A stretch of 64,000 nt of DNA, from the NCBI RefSeq assembly GCF_009827595.1, contig NZ_WTYT01000004.1:71317-135316 (forward strand), read 5' to 3'. Below the pieces are notes generated by a model. That model worked only from the letters and a program-made list of their open reading frames with translations, made no database searches and was not told the DNA's origin. This document shows, piece by piece, positions 8,202 to 16,222 of this stretch. A program made the translations under genes and the position numbers. Every line of letters starts with the position of its first letter. Position 1 is the stretch's first letter. Source of the stretch: Altericroceibacterium endophyticum. GTDB taxonomy: Bacteria > Pseudomonadota > Alphaproteobacteria > Sphingomonadales > Sphingomonadaceae.

Positions 8202-9608
8202 TCAATCGCCGGTCAGTATCCGCTCGATCAATTCCTTCACCGTGGGGGTGTAATTGTTGGAATAGAACGGGTCCTGCTTGAAACGATATGCCGCGTGGCC
8301 GGCAAACATCAGATTTTCATCAATCGGGTCACCATGGGCGATATCCTGCAGGGTCTTCTGAATGCAGAAGCTGCGCGGGTCCGCCAATCGGCCGGTGGTG
8401 AAATCATCATGGTCTTTCCATGAGGAAAAGCCGCAATGTGACAGACAGCCCATGCAGTCGGCCTGATCCTTGCGGATAATCGCGCGTTCGTCAGGCGTGA
8501 CAAAGACCACCGTGTCATCGGGCGTTTTCAGAGCTTCGGTAAAGCCTTCTGCCACCCATCCCCGGGCGCGGTCCCGGTCCTTGGGCGTGACCCAGAAGTT
8601 CTTGCCCTTCACCCCGACATCGAGCTGCACCGTATGTTCGCCCGCTTCGACCTTGGAATAGGGAATCTGGCGCTCGGAACGCTCTTCCAGATTACGCAGG
8701 AAAGGGTTGCGAACAGCGGAGCTGTAAAATCCGGTGGGGGAGAAACGATGCAGCGACACATCGCCCGGTTCCAATTCGCGCAGCGCATCCTTCCATCCTT
8801 GCGGAATGGGGCTTTCCTGCGTCAGCAGGGGCCGCGTGCCAAACTGGAAGGCAATCTGCCCCAGTTCAGGATTATCGATCCAGTTTTCCCAATCACGCAG
8901 GGCCCAGACGCCGCCGGCCATCACGATCGGCACATCATCGGAAATGCCTTCCTTGCGCATGACATCGCGCAAAGCCTTTACGCGGGGATATGGATCTTCC
9001 GGTTTGCGGGGGTCTTCGGCATTGGAGAGGCCATTATGGCCGCCAGCCAGCCAGGGATCTTCGTAGACCACTGCGGCCATCAATTCGCTGACCTTGTGAT
9101 AGGCCCGCTTCCAGAGCGCGCGAAAGGCGCGGCCAGAGCTGATAATCGGCAGATAGTGAACATTATAGCGCGCGGCGATTTCAGACAGCTTATAGGGCAT
9201 GCCTGCACCGCAAGTGACGCCTGCCACCAAACCGCGTGTCTGCTCCAGAATGCCTTCCAGGACAGGCTGGGCACCACCCATTTCCCACAGCACATTGATG
9301 TTGATCGCACCCTTGCCACCGGAAATTTCATGCGCACGCCGCACCTGTTCCACGCCGCCATCAATAGCGTAGCGGATCAGCTGTTCGTGCCGTTCCTTGC
9401 GGGTCAGCTGTTCATAGACCTGAGGGATAATCTTGCCTTCAGCATCGTAGCTGTCGGCATTAACGGCGCTCACTGTACCTATTCCGCCAGCCGCCGCCCA
9501 GGCACCAGAACTGGCATGGTTGGTGGCCGAGACACCCTTACCACCTTCGATCAACGGCCAGACTTCACGTCCAGCATATTGAATCGGCTTCAAACCTTTG
9601 AAAGACAT
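8202..9608 (-). CDS. Nitronate monooxygenase-like flavoenzyme with C-terminal cysteine cluster
   Basis: This 468-aa protein belongs to the 2-nitropropane dioxygenase / nitronate monooxygenase (NPD) TIM-barrel FMN family. Visible family elements are ISGGKGAININVLWEMGG, GLVAGVTCGAGMPYKL, YLPIISSGRAFRALWKR, VYEDPWLAGGHNG, VPIVMAGGVWALRDWE and AFQFGTRPLLTQES, which line the FMN site. Beyond the barrel it has about 100 extra residues with a cysteine motif, ADCMGCLSHCGFSSW, and a later FCIQKTL. This may bind a metal or iron-sulfur centre. Members of the family oxidise nitronates or act as enoyl reductases, so the substrate is open. It lies 24 bases after the lipobox methyltransferase on the same strand. 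Confidence 0.85.
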   Translation of the reverse strand: MSFKGLKPIQYAGREVWPLIEGGKGVSATNHASSGAWAAAGGIGTVSAVNADSYDAEGKIIPQVYEQLTRKERHEQLIRYAIDGGVEQVRRAHEISGGKGAININVLWEMGGAQPVLEGILEQTRGLVAGVTCGAGMPYKLSEIAARYNVHYLPIISSGRAFRALWKRAYHKVSELMAAVVYEDPWLAGGHNGLSNAEDPRKPEDPYPRVKALRDVMRKEGISDDVPIVMAGGVWALRDWENWIDNPELGQIAFQFGTRPLLTQESPIPQGWKDALRELEPGDVSLHRFSPTGFYSSAVRNPFLRNLEERSERQIPYSKVEAGEHTVQLDVGVKGKNFWVTPKDRDRARGWVAEGFTEALKTPDDTVVFVTPDERAIIRKDQADCMGCLSHCGFSSWKDHDDFTTGRLADPRSFCIQKTLQDIAHGDPIDENLMFAGHAAYRFKQDPFYSNNYTPTVKELIERILTGD

Positions 9609-9632
9609 AGTAACCCCGATTAACGACGCCCG

Positions 9633-10376
9633 TCAGGCCGCCGCCTCTTCCTCTTGGTCGCCAGGCTGGCGACATGGTTCGATTTCAGATGGCTCCGGCC
9701 GATCGCCGACAGCCTCAAATTCTGCATAATATCCCGCAAGCTCGGGCTTACGCTCAAAACCAACCAGGCGAAAGCCCAACTGGTTAAATTCGCAAAACAG
9801 CAATTGTGGATCGATTCCGTGCTGATCCGTTGGCCGGTCAGCATCGACCACGATGACCCTTCCGCCCTTTCTCAGTGACGGACGCAAGCGCCACAGAAAG
9901 GCGAAAGGCTCAGCCACTTCGTGATACATATGGACCAGAAAAATCCGGTCAAAACTGTCCTTGGGCAGGCCCGGATCGGCGATCACGCCGCGCTTGATCG
10001 CGACATTGCCCAGCCGCTCCCGCTCGATCCGATTGCCGAGCCGTTCCAGCGCGCTGGCATCGACATCCTGCGCCAGCACGCGGCCGGATGGTCCGACACG
10101 CTCCGACAGGCGCACAGTGTAATAGCCTTCACCAGCGCCAATATCGGCCACGGTCATCCCCGGCCGAATATCGGCCAGGTCCATCACCGTCTGCGCTTCA
10201 CGCCGGTCATCACGGGCACGCTCATTCGAAACAGATGTCGCCCCCAAGGGCGAAACAGGCCGGAACGCACGCGGGAATTCACGCGCGTTTTCCGGTCGCC
10301 CGGCATCATCACTGGCTTGATTACAGCCGCTGAGCACCAGCAGGCACGCCAGAGAAAGGCCGCGCAGGAATGTCAA
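9633..10376 (-). CDS. SAM-dependent methyltransferase with lipoprotein signal
   Basis: This 247-aa protein starts with a lipoprotein signal peptide (LSLACLLVLSGC, lipobox LSGC with the Cys at about residue 18). It continues with a class I methyltransferase domain: MTVADIGAGEGYYTVRLSE (motif I, SAM binding), VLAQDVDASALERLG, FDRIFLVHMYHEV and GGRVIVVDADRPT. It starts with TTG, overlapping the prfB stop as TTGA, so expression is coupled to release factor 2. A SAM enzyme anchored outside the cytoplasm would lack cofactor, so either the lipobox is not used or the domain has another role. The family recurs in proteobacteria as a predicted methyltransferase of unknown substrate. Confidence 0.85.
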   Translation of the reverse strand: MTFLRGLSLACLLVLSGCNQASDDAGRPENAREFPRAFRPVSPLGATSVSNERARDDRREAQTVMDLADIRPGMTVADIGAGEGYYTVRLSERVGPSGRVLAQDVDASALERLGNRIERERLGNVAIKRGVIADPGLPKDSFDRIFLVHMYHEVAEPFAFLWRLRPSLRKGGRVIVVDADRPTDQHGIDPQLLFCEFNQLGFRLVGFERKPELAGYYAEFEAVGDRPEPSEIEPCRQPGDQEEEAAA

Positions 10377-11500
10377 TCGACATCCTCCACATCCACGGCA
10401 TCACCCGTCACCCGCTGCGCCAGTGCAGCTGCGATGAAGTCATCGATTTTGCCGTCCAGCACATCGCCCGGTGCGGTTGATGTTACGCCGGTGCGCAAAT
10501 CCTTGACCATCTGATAAGGCTGCAAGACATAAGAACGGATCTGGTGGCCCCAGCCAATTTCAGTCTTTTCCTGATATTCGCCCGATGCGTCTGCCTCGCG
10601 CCGCTGCAATTCCGCCTCGTAAAGACGTGCTTTCAGCATGTTCATCGCGGTGGCGCGGTTCTTATGCTGCGACCGGTCATTCTGGCTCGCCACCACAATA
10701 CCGCTCGGCATATGGGTGATACGCACGGCGGAATCGGTCGTGTTGACGTGCTGACCGCCCGCGCCGCTGGCGCGATAGGTATCGATGCGAAGATCGCTTT
10801 CATTGATATCGATTTCGATATCGTCATCAATCACCGGATAGACCCAGACGCTGGAAAAGCTCGTATGGCGGCGGGCTGAACTGTCATAAGGGCTGATCCG
10901 GACCAGGCGATGCACACCGCTTTCGGTTTTGGCATAGCCATAGGCGTTCTCGCCCTTGACCAGCAGGGTCGCCGATTTGATGCCGGCCTGCTCGCCTGCA
11001 TGATAATCGACCACTTCAACCTTGTAGCCCCGGCTTTCCGCCCAGCGCGAATACATACGCTGCAGCATCTCGGCCCAGTCCTGGCTCTCCGTTCCGCCAG
11101 CCCCGGCATGCACTTCGATATAAGTGTCGTAGGAATCCGCTTCACCCGACAGCAGCGCCTGCACCTTGTCGGCATCGGCGCGTGCAGCAAGCTGTTCCAG
11201 CGAGGTCAGCCCTTCATTGATCGTGTCATCATCGTCCTCAGCCTCGCCAAGTTCGACAAATTCGATCGCATCGGACATTTCCTGCGAAATTTCATTCACG
11301 GTGCCAATCGAGCTTTCGAGATAGCGCCGTTCACGCATCACGTTTTCAGCTTCTTTTGGATTGTCCCACAAAGTGGGATCTTCCACCTTGGCGTTCAGTT
11401 CATCCAAGCGGCGCACCGCCATGTCCCAATTCAGCGAGCGACGCACGAGTGCGAGCGCGGCCTCGATCCGGTCAATATGAGCCTGCCCTTCGGCACGCAT
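10373..11500 (-). CDS. prfB: Peptide chain release factor 2
   Basis: Release factor 2 (375 aa) reads UGA and UAA stop codons and triggers peptide release. The catalytic GGQ motif is in YRASGAGGQHVNTTDSAVR. The stop-codon recognition tripeptide reads SPY (VRISPYDSSARRHTSF) in place of the enterobacterial SPF, a substitution I recall in other alphaproteobacteria. Start MRAEGQAH is chosen because CGGAG stands eight bases upstream. The reading frame is continuous, so the autoregulatory +1 frameshift known from E. coli prfB is absent. The gene is followed by the overlapping methyltransferase. Confidence 0.96.
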   Translation of the reverse strand: MRAEGQAHIDRIEAALALVRRSLNWDMAVRRLDELNAKVEDPTLWDNPKEAENVMRERRYLESSIGTVNEISQEMSDAIEFVELGEAEDDDDTINEGLTSLEQLAARADADKVQALLSGEADSYDTYIEVHAGAGGTESQDWAEMLQRMYSRWAESRGYKVEVVDYHAGEQAGIKSATLLVKGENAYGYAKTESGVHRLVRISPYDSSARRHTSFSSVWVYPVIDDDIEIDINESDLRIDTYRASGAGGQHVNTTDSAVRITHMPSGIVVASQNDRSQHKNRATAMNMLKARLYEAELQRREADASGEYQEKTEIGWGHQIRSYVLQPYQMVKDLRTGVTSTAPGDVLDGKIDDFIAAALAQRVTGDAVDVEDVD

Positions 11501-11617
11501 AGCAAATCTCCGTTGTTCGGTGCCCGTGTAACCGAGCATTTTGATTTACGATAGAGGTGGGGTGACGGCGCGCTGACGCAAGCCGCAAATGACCCGAGGC
11601 CGGGCCTCAACTAGCCA

Positions 11618-11641
11618 GCTTCCGCAAGAGCTTGCGGAAGC
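11618..11641. other. Perfect inverted repeat between peroxiredoxin and prfB
   Basis: GCTTCCGCAAG and CTTGCGGAAGC are separated by two bases, giving a near-perfect 24-base palindrome seven bases after the peroxiredoxin stop. On the minus strand it lacks a T-run, so it is a transcript hairpin or processing site more likely than a full intrinsic terminator. Confidence 0.5.
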
Positions 11642-11647
11642 GGTGAT

Positions 11648-12196
11648 TCACTTCGTGCCGGAAAGCGCGCGCACCTTTGCAAGGCTGCGCGAAACATGCT
11701 GGCGCCAGTCCAGATCGGAATAGGCCATCACAATACGTCCATCAGGCGCGATAACGTAAGACGTCCGATCACTGAGGCCAGTGTCGGCGCCTTGCGGACT
11801 GAAGGAGACGTCATAATTGCGGATCGTCGCCGCACTTGCCCGGGCTACCGGAAAGGCATCGCGGCATTCTTCGGTCGAGAATTTCTGCAGCGTCGGCAGA
11901 TCATCAGCGGAGAGGCCAACCACTTGCGCGCCAGCCGCTTCAAAATCGTCCATCGCCTCAGCAAAGGCGTTCGCTTCCAATGTGCAGCCCTTGGTAAAGG
12001 CCTTCGGGAAGAAATAGAGCACAACCGGCCCCTTCTTGAGCGCCTTCTGCAGGTCGAACGAAAAAACCTTACCCGCAAGCGCGCCCTTGGTGGCGATCTC
12101 GGGAGCCTTTGCCCCTTGATCCAGTGCAGCATTGGCCGGACCGGACAGGCAAACCGCAACAAGAGCGGCGGCGACAGCGAAGCGTGCGTTTTTCAT
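11648..12196 (-). CDS. Exported peroxiredoxin (AhpC/TSA, Bcp-like)
   Basis: This 182-aa protein has a Sec signal peptide (AALVAVCLSGPANAA, cleaved after about residue 23) and a peroxiredoxin domain. The peroxidatic cysteine is in FPKAFTKGCTLEANAF, a Bcp/PrxQ-type context, and a second Cys occurs in STEECRDAF. The region RTSYVIAPDGRIVMAY is the typical C-terminal strand pair. It should reduce peroxides in the periplasm, needing an exported thiol donor that is not in view. It sits between mrcA and prfB on the same strand. Confidence 0.88.
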   Translation of the reverse strand: MKNARFAVAAALVAVCLSGPANAALDQGAKAPEIATKGALAGKVFSFDLQKALKKGPVVLYFFPKAFTKGCTLEANAFAEAMDDFEAAGAQVVGLSADDLPTLQKFSTEECRDAFPVARASAATIRNYDVSFSPQGADTGLSDRTSYVIAPDGRIVMAYSDLDWRQHVSRSLAKVRALSGTK

Positions 12197-12274
12197 AGCT
12201 TACAGAATGCTCTTAGAACTGCTGGAAGTCCATCACCTTTTCGCCGCGCCCCAATTGCGGGGGTATCGCGATGA

Positions 12275-14782
12275 TCAATAGAGACCGCCCTGCTCTTCCA
12301 CAAAGTTGGCTGGCTGATCGTCCTGCTTCTTGGCAGCGCCGCGCTCACGACGCTTGAGCTGGGCCATCACCAGACTGCGCAAACGGTCAATCTCTTCCTG
12401 CCTTGCGGCGCGGCGCGGTTCCGTATCCGGCTTGAACGCTTCCCAGATAACCCCGGCGAGCGGTTCACCACTGGGCCATGCATCAAAGACGCGTCCACCG
12501 GTCCGCCGATCAACGCGGACCATGCGTACACCTTCGGGGGCCAGGAACGGGCGCTCGGACCATTTATCGCGTGTTTCTTTCACGAATTGTTTGAACATCG
12601 GTGCTGCATAGGTGCCGCCCTGAACCCAGCCGCCGAGATTGCGCGGCTGATCGAAGCCCATATAGACGCCGGCCACAATATCCGGCGAACCGCCCACGAA
12701 CCAGACATTGGTCGGCCCCGTGGTCGTGCCGGTCTTGCCTGCCAGCGGCATGTTGAGATCGCGCAAGACAACCGCAGTGCCGCGTTGAACCACGCCTTCC
12801 ATCATGTGAATCACCTGATAGGCCGTGCGCGGGTCCAGCACCTGCTTACCCTTTTGCGCCAGCCGTGGCATCGGCTCACCATTCCATTCAGGCATATTGC
12901 AGCCCGTGCAATCACGCGTATCGGCGCGCCAGATCACTTTCCCGCGGCGATCCTGAACATAATCGATCACTGTCGGATTATGTTGCAGGCCATGATCGAC
13001 CAGCGCGGAATAAGCATTCACCATTTTCAGCACGGTGGTGTCACCCGCACCAAGCGCAAAAGCCGGATAGGGTTTGTAAGAACCGATCCCGACGCGATCG
13101 ATGGTCTTGGTGACATTTTCCATTCCCGCATCCATCGCGATATGGATCGTCATCAAATTGCGGGACTGTTCCAGACCCCAGCGCATCGTATGCTCACCGC
13201 CGGAACCCCCGCCATAGTTGCGGAAGCATTTCTCGCCCAGATTGGACCCCTGATAATAACAATATGTCTCATCAGGGACCATCGTCGCCGGTGTCATCCC
13301 GTTATCCAGGCCTGTGGCATAGACGAACGGCTTGATGGTAGAGCCGGGCTGACGGTTGGCCTGCGTGGCACGGTTGAAAGCGCCAAGCCGCGAATCAAAG
13401 CCGCCCTGTATCGCCAGAATACGGCCGTTATTGGGGTCCTGCGCAACGAAGCCACCGGACACTTCAGGAACAGTCTGCAAGCGATAGCCATTGCCGCTGG
13501 GTGATGCGGCAACCACGTCGCCTGCCGCCAATTTGTTCGGAAAGTTGGACAGCGGATATTCCTTGCCATCGGTAAAGCCGATCTGCGCCGACTTGCCCGA
13601 ACGCTGCGTAATCACGCCAACGCGCCAATCCTTGTAATTGGTTGAGAGATAGGAACTGGCGAGTTGCCCCTTCCAATTGCCATCTTCCAGATTGATCGTG
13701 GCAATCGGGCCGTGCCAGCCACGATTCCCCTGATACCGCATCAGGCCGGCACGCAGGCTGTTCTGCGCCGCATCCTGCAATTCGGTATCCAGCGATGTCC
13801 GCACCCAGAGCCCGCCAGCATAAACGCTATGCGGCCCGTCTTCAGCGGTTTCGCCATATTTGCCGATCAGCTGCCGACGTACTTCCTCAAGGAAATAGCC
13901 CGCATCGGCTGATTGGGTCCCGGAATGCTGCGCCACGATCCCCAGCGGCGTCGCCTGTGCTGCGCGCGCTTCTGCCTCGGTGATGTGGCCATTTTCCTGC
14001 ATCTGGGACAGCACCCAGTTACGCCGCTCCAGAGCCGCATCGTAATGTTTTTCGCGGCTATAGGTCTCTGGCGCCTTGGGCAAAATGGCCAGATAGGCCA
14101 TTTGCGGCAGATTGAGATCGCCGACATCCTTGTCGAAATAAGCGCGCGCTGCGGCCTGCACCCCAAAGCTGCGGCGTCCGAGCGGTATCTCGTTAAGATA
14201 CAGCTCCATAATCTGCTGCTTGCTGAGCACATCCTCGATCCGGCGGGCGAGAATCATCTCTTTCAGCTTGCGCGTCACCGAATATTCATTGCCGACCAGA
14301 ATATTCTTGGCGACCTGCTGCGTGATGGTGGAACCGCCGCGGGCGCGTTCGCCCGACCCCAGCTTGCTGGTGTAATCCACCACAGCAGCGGCCAGACCAG
14401 TGATGTCGACCCCGCCATGAGTCCAGAAAGTCTTGTCTTCTGCGGACGTGTAAGCGTTGACCAGCTGTTCTGGAAAATCCCGATATTGCAGCTGCACGCG
14501 CCGCTCACGCGCGAAAGAATGCACGATTTCCCCATCGATTCCGCGCACCATGGTGGGCAAAGGCGGCTCGTAATCCAGCAGCACCTCGGCATCAGGCAAA
14601 TCCCGAGCCAGCGCAAACCAGGCAGCGATCAGCGCCAGCAGACCAAAGCCAATCAGGAAAAAGGCCCAGCGAAAGAGCCGTTTCCCGCGCCAGTTCCCCC
14701 GGAACCAGGACCAGGCACTGCCGGTGTCCCGGCGCAGACGATGACGGATATATTCGCCGGTATTCTGTTCTGTCTCTGACAT
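12275..14782 (-). CDS. mrcA: Penicillin-binding protein 1A (bifunctional class A PBP)
   Basis: This is a class A PBP (835 aa) that polymerises and cross-links peptidoglycan. Order: cytoplasmic tail 1-37, one membrane helix about 38-59, glycosyltransferase 51 domain with catalytic Glu115 (SAEDKTFWTHGGVD) and RGGSTITQQVAKN, an OB-like insert, then the transpeptidase with SxxK at Ser481 (PGSTIKPF), SRN at 540-542 and KTGT at 683-686. The C-terminal 60 residues are charged (KRRERGAAKKQ). It follows the amidase gene by 81 bases on the same strand, linking synthesis and remodelling of the wall. Confidence 0.96.
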   Translation of the reverse strand: MSETEQNTGEYIRHRLRRDTGSAWSWFRGNWRGKRLFRWAFFLIGFGLLALIAAWFALARDLPDAEVLLDYEPPLPTMVRGIDGEIVHSFARERRVQLQYRDFPEQLVNAYTSAEDKTFWTHGGVDITGLAAAVVDYTSKLGSGERARGGSTITQQVAKNILVGNEYSVTRKLKEMILARRIEDVLSKQQIMELYLNEIPLGRRSFGVQAAARAYFDKDVGDLNLPQMAYLAILPKAPETYSREKHYDAALERRNWVLSQMQENGHITEAEARAAQATPLGIVAQHSGTQSADAGYFLEEVRRQLIGKYGETAEDGPHSVYAGGLWVRTSLDTELQDAAQNSLRAGLMRYQGNRGWHGPIATINLEDGNWKGQLASSYLSTNYKDWRVGVITQRSGKSAQIGFTDGKEYPLSNFPNKLAAGDVVAASPSGNGYRLQTVPEVSGGFVAQDPNNGRILAIQGGFDSRLGAFNRATQANRQPGSTIKPFVYATGLDNGMTPATMVPDETYCYYQGSNLGEKCFRNYGGGSGGEHTMRWGLEQSRNLMTIHIAMDAGMENVTKTIDRVGIGSYKPYPAFALGAGDTTVLKMVNAYSALVDHGLQHNPTVIDYVQDRRGKVIWRADTRDCTGCNMPEWNGEPMPRLAQKGKQVLDPRTAYQVIHMMEGVVQRGTAVVLRDLNMPLAGKTGTTTGPTNVWFVGGSPDIVAGVYMGFDQPRNLGGWVQGGTYAAPMFKQFVKETRDKWSERPFLAPEGVRMVRVDRRTGGRVFDAWPSGEPLAGVIWEAFKPDTEPRRAARQEEIDRLRSLVMAQLKRRERGAAKKQDDQPANFVEEQGGLY

Positions 14783-14863
14783 GGTGATCAGCGCCTTAGC
14801 ATGGGAAATCCGTTTCGCGCCAGAACCAAGCGCATCGGATGATACAGATCATATCTTCGCTGC

Positions 14864-15760
14864 TCAGTCCGCGCTGCGGCGTGCGAAATAGACCCGGATT
14901 GCCCGGCTCATAATGAGCGCAAAATTGCGGCGCCCCTCCGCTGACATCAGCCAGCGCGCCTCAGCCGGGTTGGAAATATAGCCAGCCTCAAACAGAACCG
15001 AGGGCATATCCGGTGCCCGCAGCACCACCAGCGCCGCCGATCGCAAGGGATTTGCGTGAAATTTCAGCGTAGGCTTATCCCCCATCTGGCCCGCCATGCT
15101 TTTTCCTTCGCGCAGGATAAGGCGGGCAAATTCGGCGGAATCATTCAGCGCCTGCCTTTGAGACAGCTCGACCAGCAGGGAATTCACATTTTCACTGTGT
15201 CCCGACAATTTGACGCCATTCACAATATCGGCGCCATTTTCCCGCTGGGCGAAGCGCGCCGCCGCATCGGTGGAGGCCGCGTCCGACAAGGTATAAATGC
15301 TCGCGCCTGATACGCCATCCAGATCCCCGGCAGAATCGGCATGAAGCGAAATGAACAGATCGGCGTTGAGCTCGCGGGCAATCGCAAAGCGCTCTTCGAG
15401 CGCCAGAAAGCTGTCATCATCGCGGGTCAGCACCACGCGTAGCCCCCCGTCTTTCAGCAATTGATCGCGCAGGGCCTGTGCCAGCCCCAGCACCAGATCC
15501 TTCTCTTTTACGCCCTGCCCGCTTGCACCGGGATCATACCCCCCATGCCCGGCATCAATGACCACCAAGGGCCGCGTATCATCCGCGCTGCCCTGCACCA
15601 AAGGAATCCTGAGCGCCTTATTCTCGGCGGGAAGATCCACCCGCACCACATAATCGCGCCCCAGACTGGGGACAGGAATAGTCAGGCCGAGCAAATAGAC
15701 CGCGCCCAGTATTGCCAGGGGCGCGAACAGAATAAGCGGGATCTGAAAACGGGGCGACAT
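14864..15760 (-). CDS. N-acetylmuramoyl-L-alanine amidase (Amidase_3, AmiC-like)
   Basis: This 298-aa zinc amidase cuts the bond between MurNAc and the peptide stem, usually during daughter-cell separation. An N-terminal membrane segment (residues 8-30) anchors or exports it. The catalytic domain has the zinc histidine in VVIDAGHGGYDPGA, the glutamate in ALEERFAIARELNADLF, SLHADS and the C-terminal PSVLFEAGYISNPAEA with its catalytic Glu. No AMIN domain is present. It is the first gene of the minus-strand cluster, divergent from rne. Confidence 0.94.
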   Translation of the reverse strand: MSPRFQIPLILFAPLAILGAVYLLGLTIPVPSLGRDYVVRVDLPAENKALRIPLVQGSADDTRPLVVIDAGHGGYDPGASGQGVKEKDLVLGLAQALRDQLLKDGGLRVVLTRDDDSFLALEERFAIARELNADLFISLHADSAGDLDGVSGASIYTLSDAASTDAAARFAQRENGADIVNGVKLSGHSENVNSLLVELSQRQALNDSAEFARLILREGKSMAGQMGDKPTLKFHANPLRSAALVVLRAPDMPSVLFEAGYISNPAEARWLMSAEGRRNFALIMSRAIRVYFARRSAD

Positions 15761-16222
15761 AAGGGGTTAAGCGGTAATGCGGCCCATTAACGAATGCCAA
15801 GTTATTTTTCGCTAGTGCGCAACATGGTTGCTCCGCCGACAGGGTGGTGCTAGCCAATGCAAACCGGGTGCAGTCGCACCAACGGAGATTACCCGTCGGG
15901 CTATATGCCCGGAGACGGAAGATTTTACAGGTTGATGCCTTAATGAAAAGCCAAAGTCCGTCCCTACCACTGGAGCAGATTTGCTGCGCCGTGGCAGTGA
16001 CGCATGCTGGCGCGCAGACGCAATTCCTGCGCCGTTCCTTAATGGCAGACACATTTACCCCCCTGCATCGGCAAGCGGCCGGTCGGGGGTATGTTCCCAA
16101 TGGCAGCATGGCAAGCAACACGCAGCCATGCGCCTTTTTTCAGACAAATGCGCGCCTTTTCCCGACTGCTGGCCTGGCGATTACCCCGGCCGGATCGGAC
16201 CCGCGCGCACGGAGACTATTCA
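15761..16222 (+). promoter_or_regulatory. Long structured leader/promoter region of rne
   Basis: The 462 bases between the amidase and RNase E starts hold no convincing gene. They show several hairpins on the rne strand: GGTGC/GCACC (15867-15880), CGGGC/GCCCG (15897-15911) and a 7-bp stem followed by six T (16106-16140). RNase E in E. coli controls its own mRNA through a long 5' leader, so a similar feedback leader is plausible here, though the sequence is unrelated by eye. The amidase promoter must also lie here. Confidence 0.5.
16106..16140 (+). terminator. Possible attenuator in the rne leader
   Basis: GCATGGC (16106-16112) pairs with GCCATGC (16125-16131) across a 12-base loop, and a run of six T follows at 16135-16140, about 80 bases before the rne start. 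The shape is that of a weak intrinsic terminator on the rne strand. Confidence 0.35.

Noticed and set aside
10373-11500. Programmed +1 frameshift in prfB
   Set aside because: The frame is continuous from the start codon; no in-frame UGA with a CUU slip site is present near codon 25.
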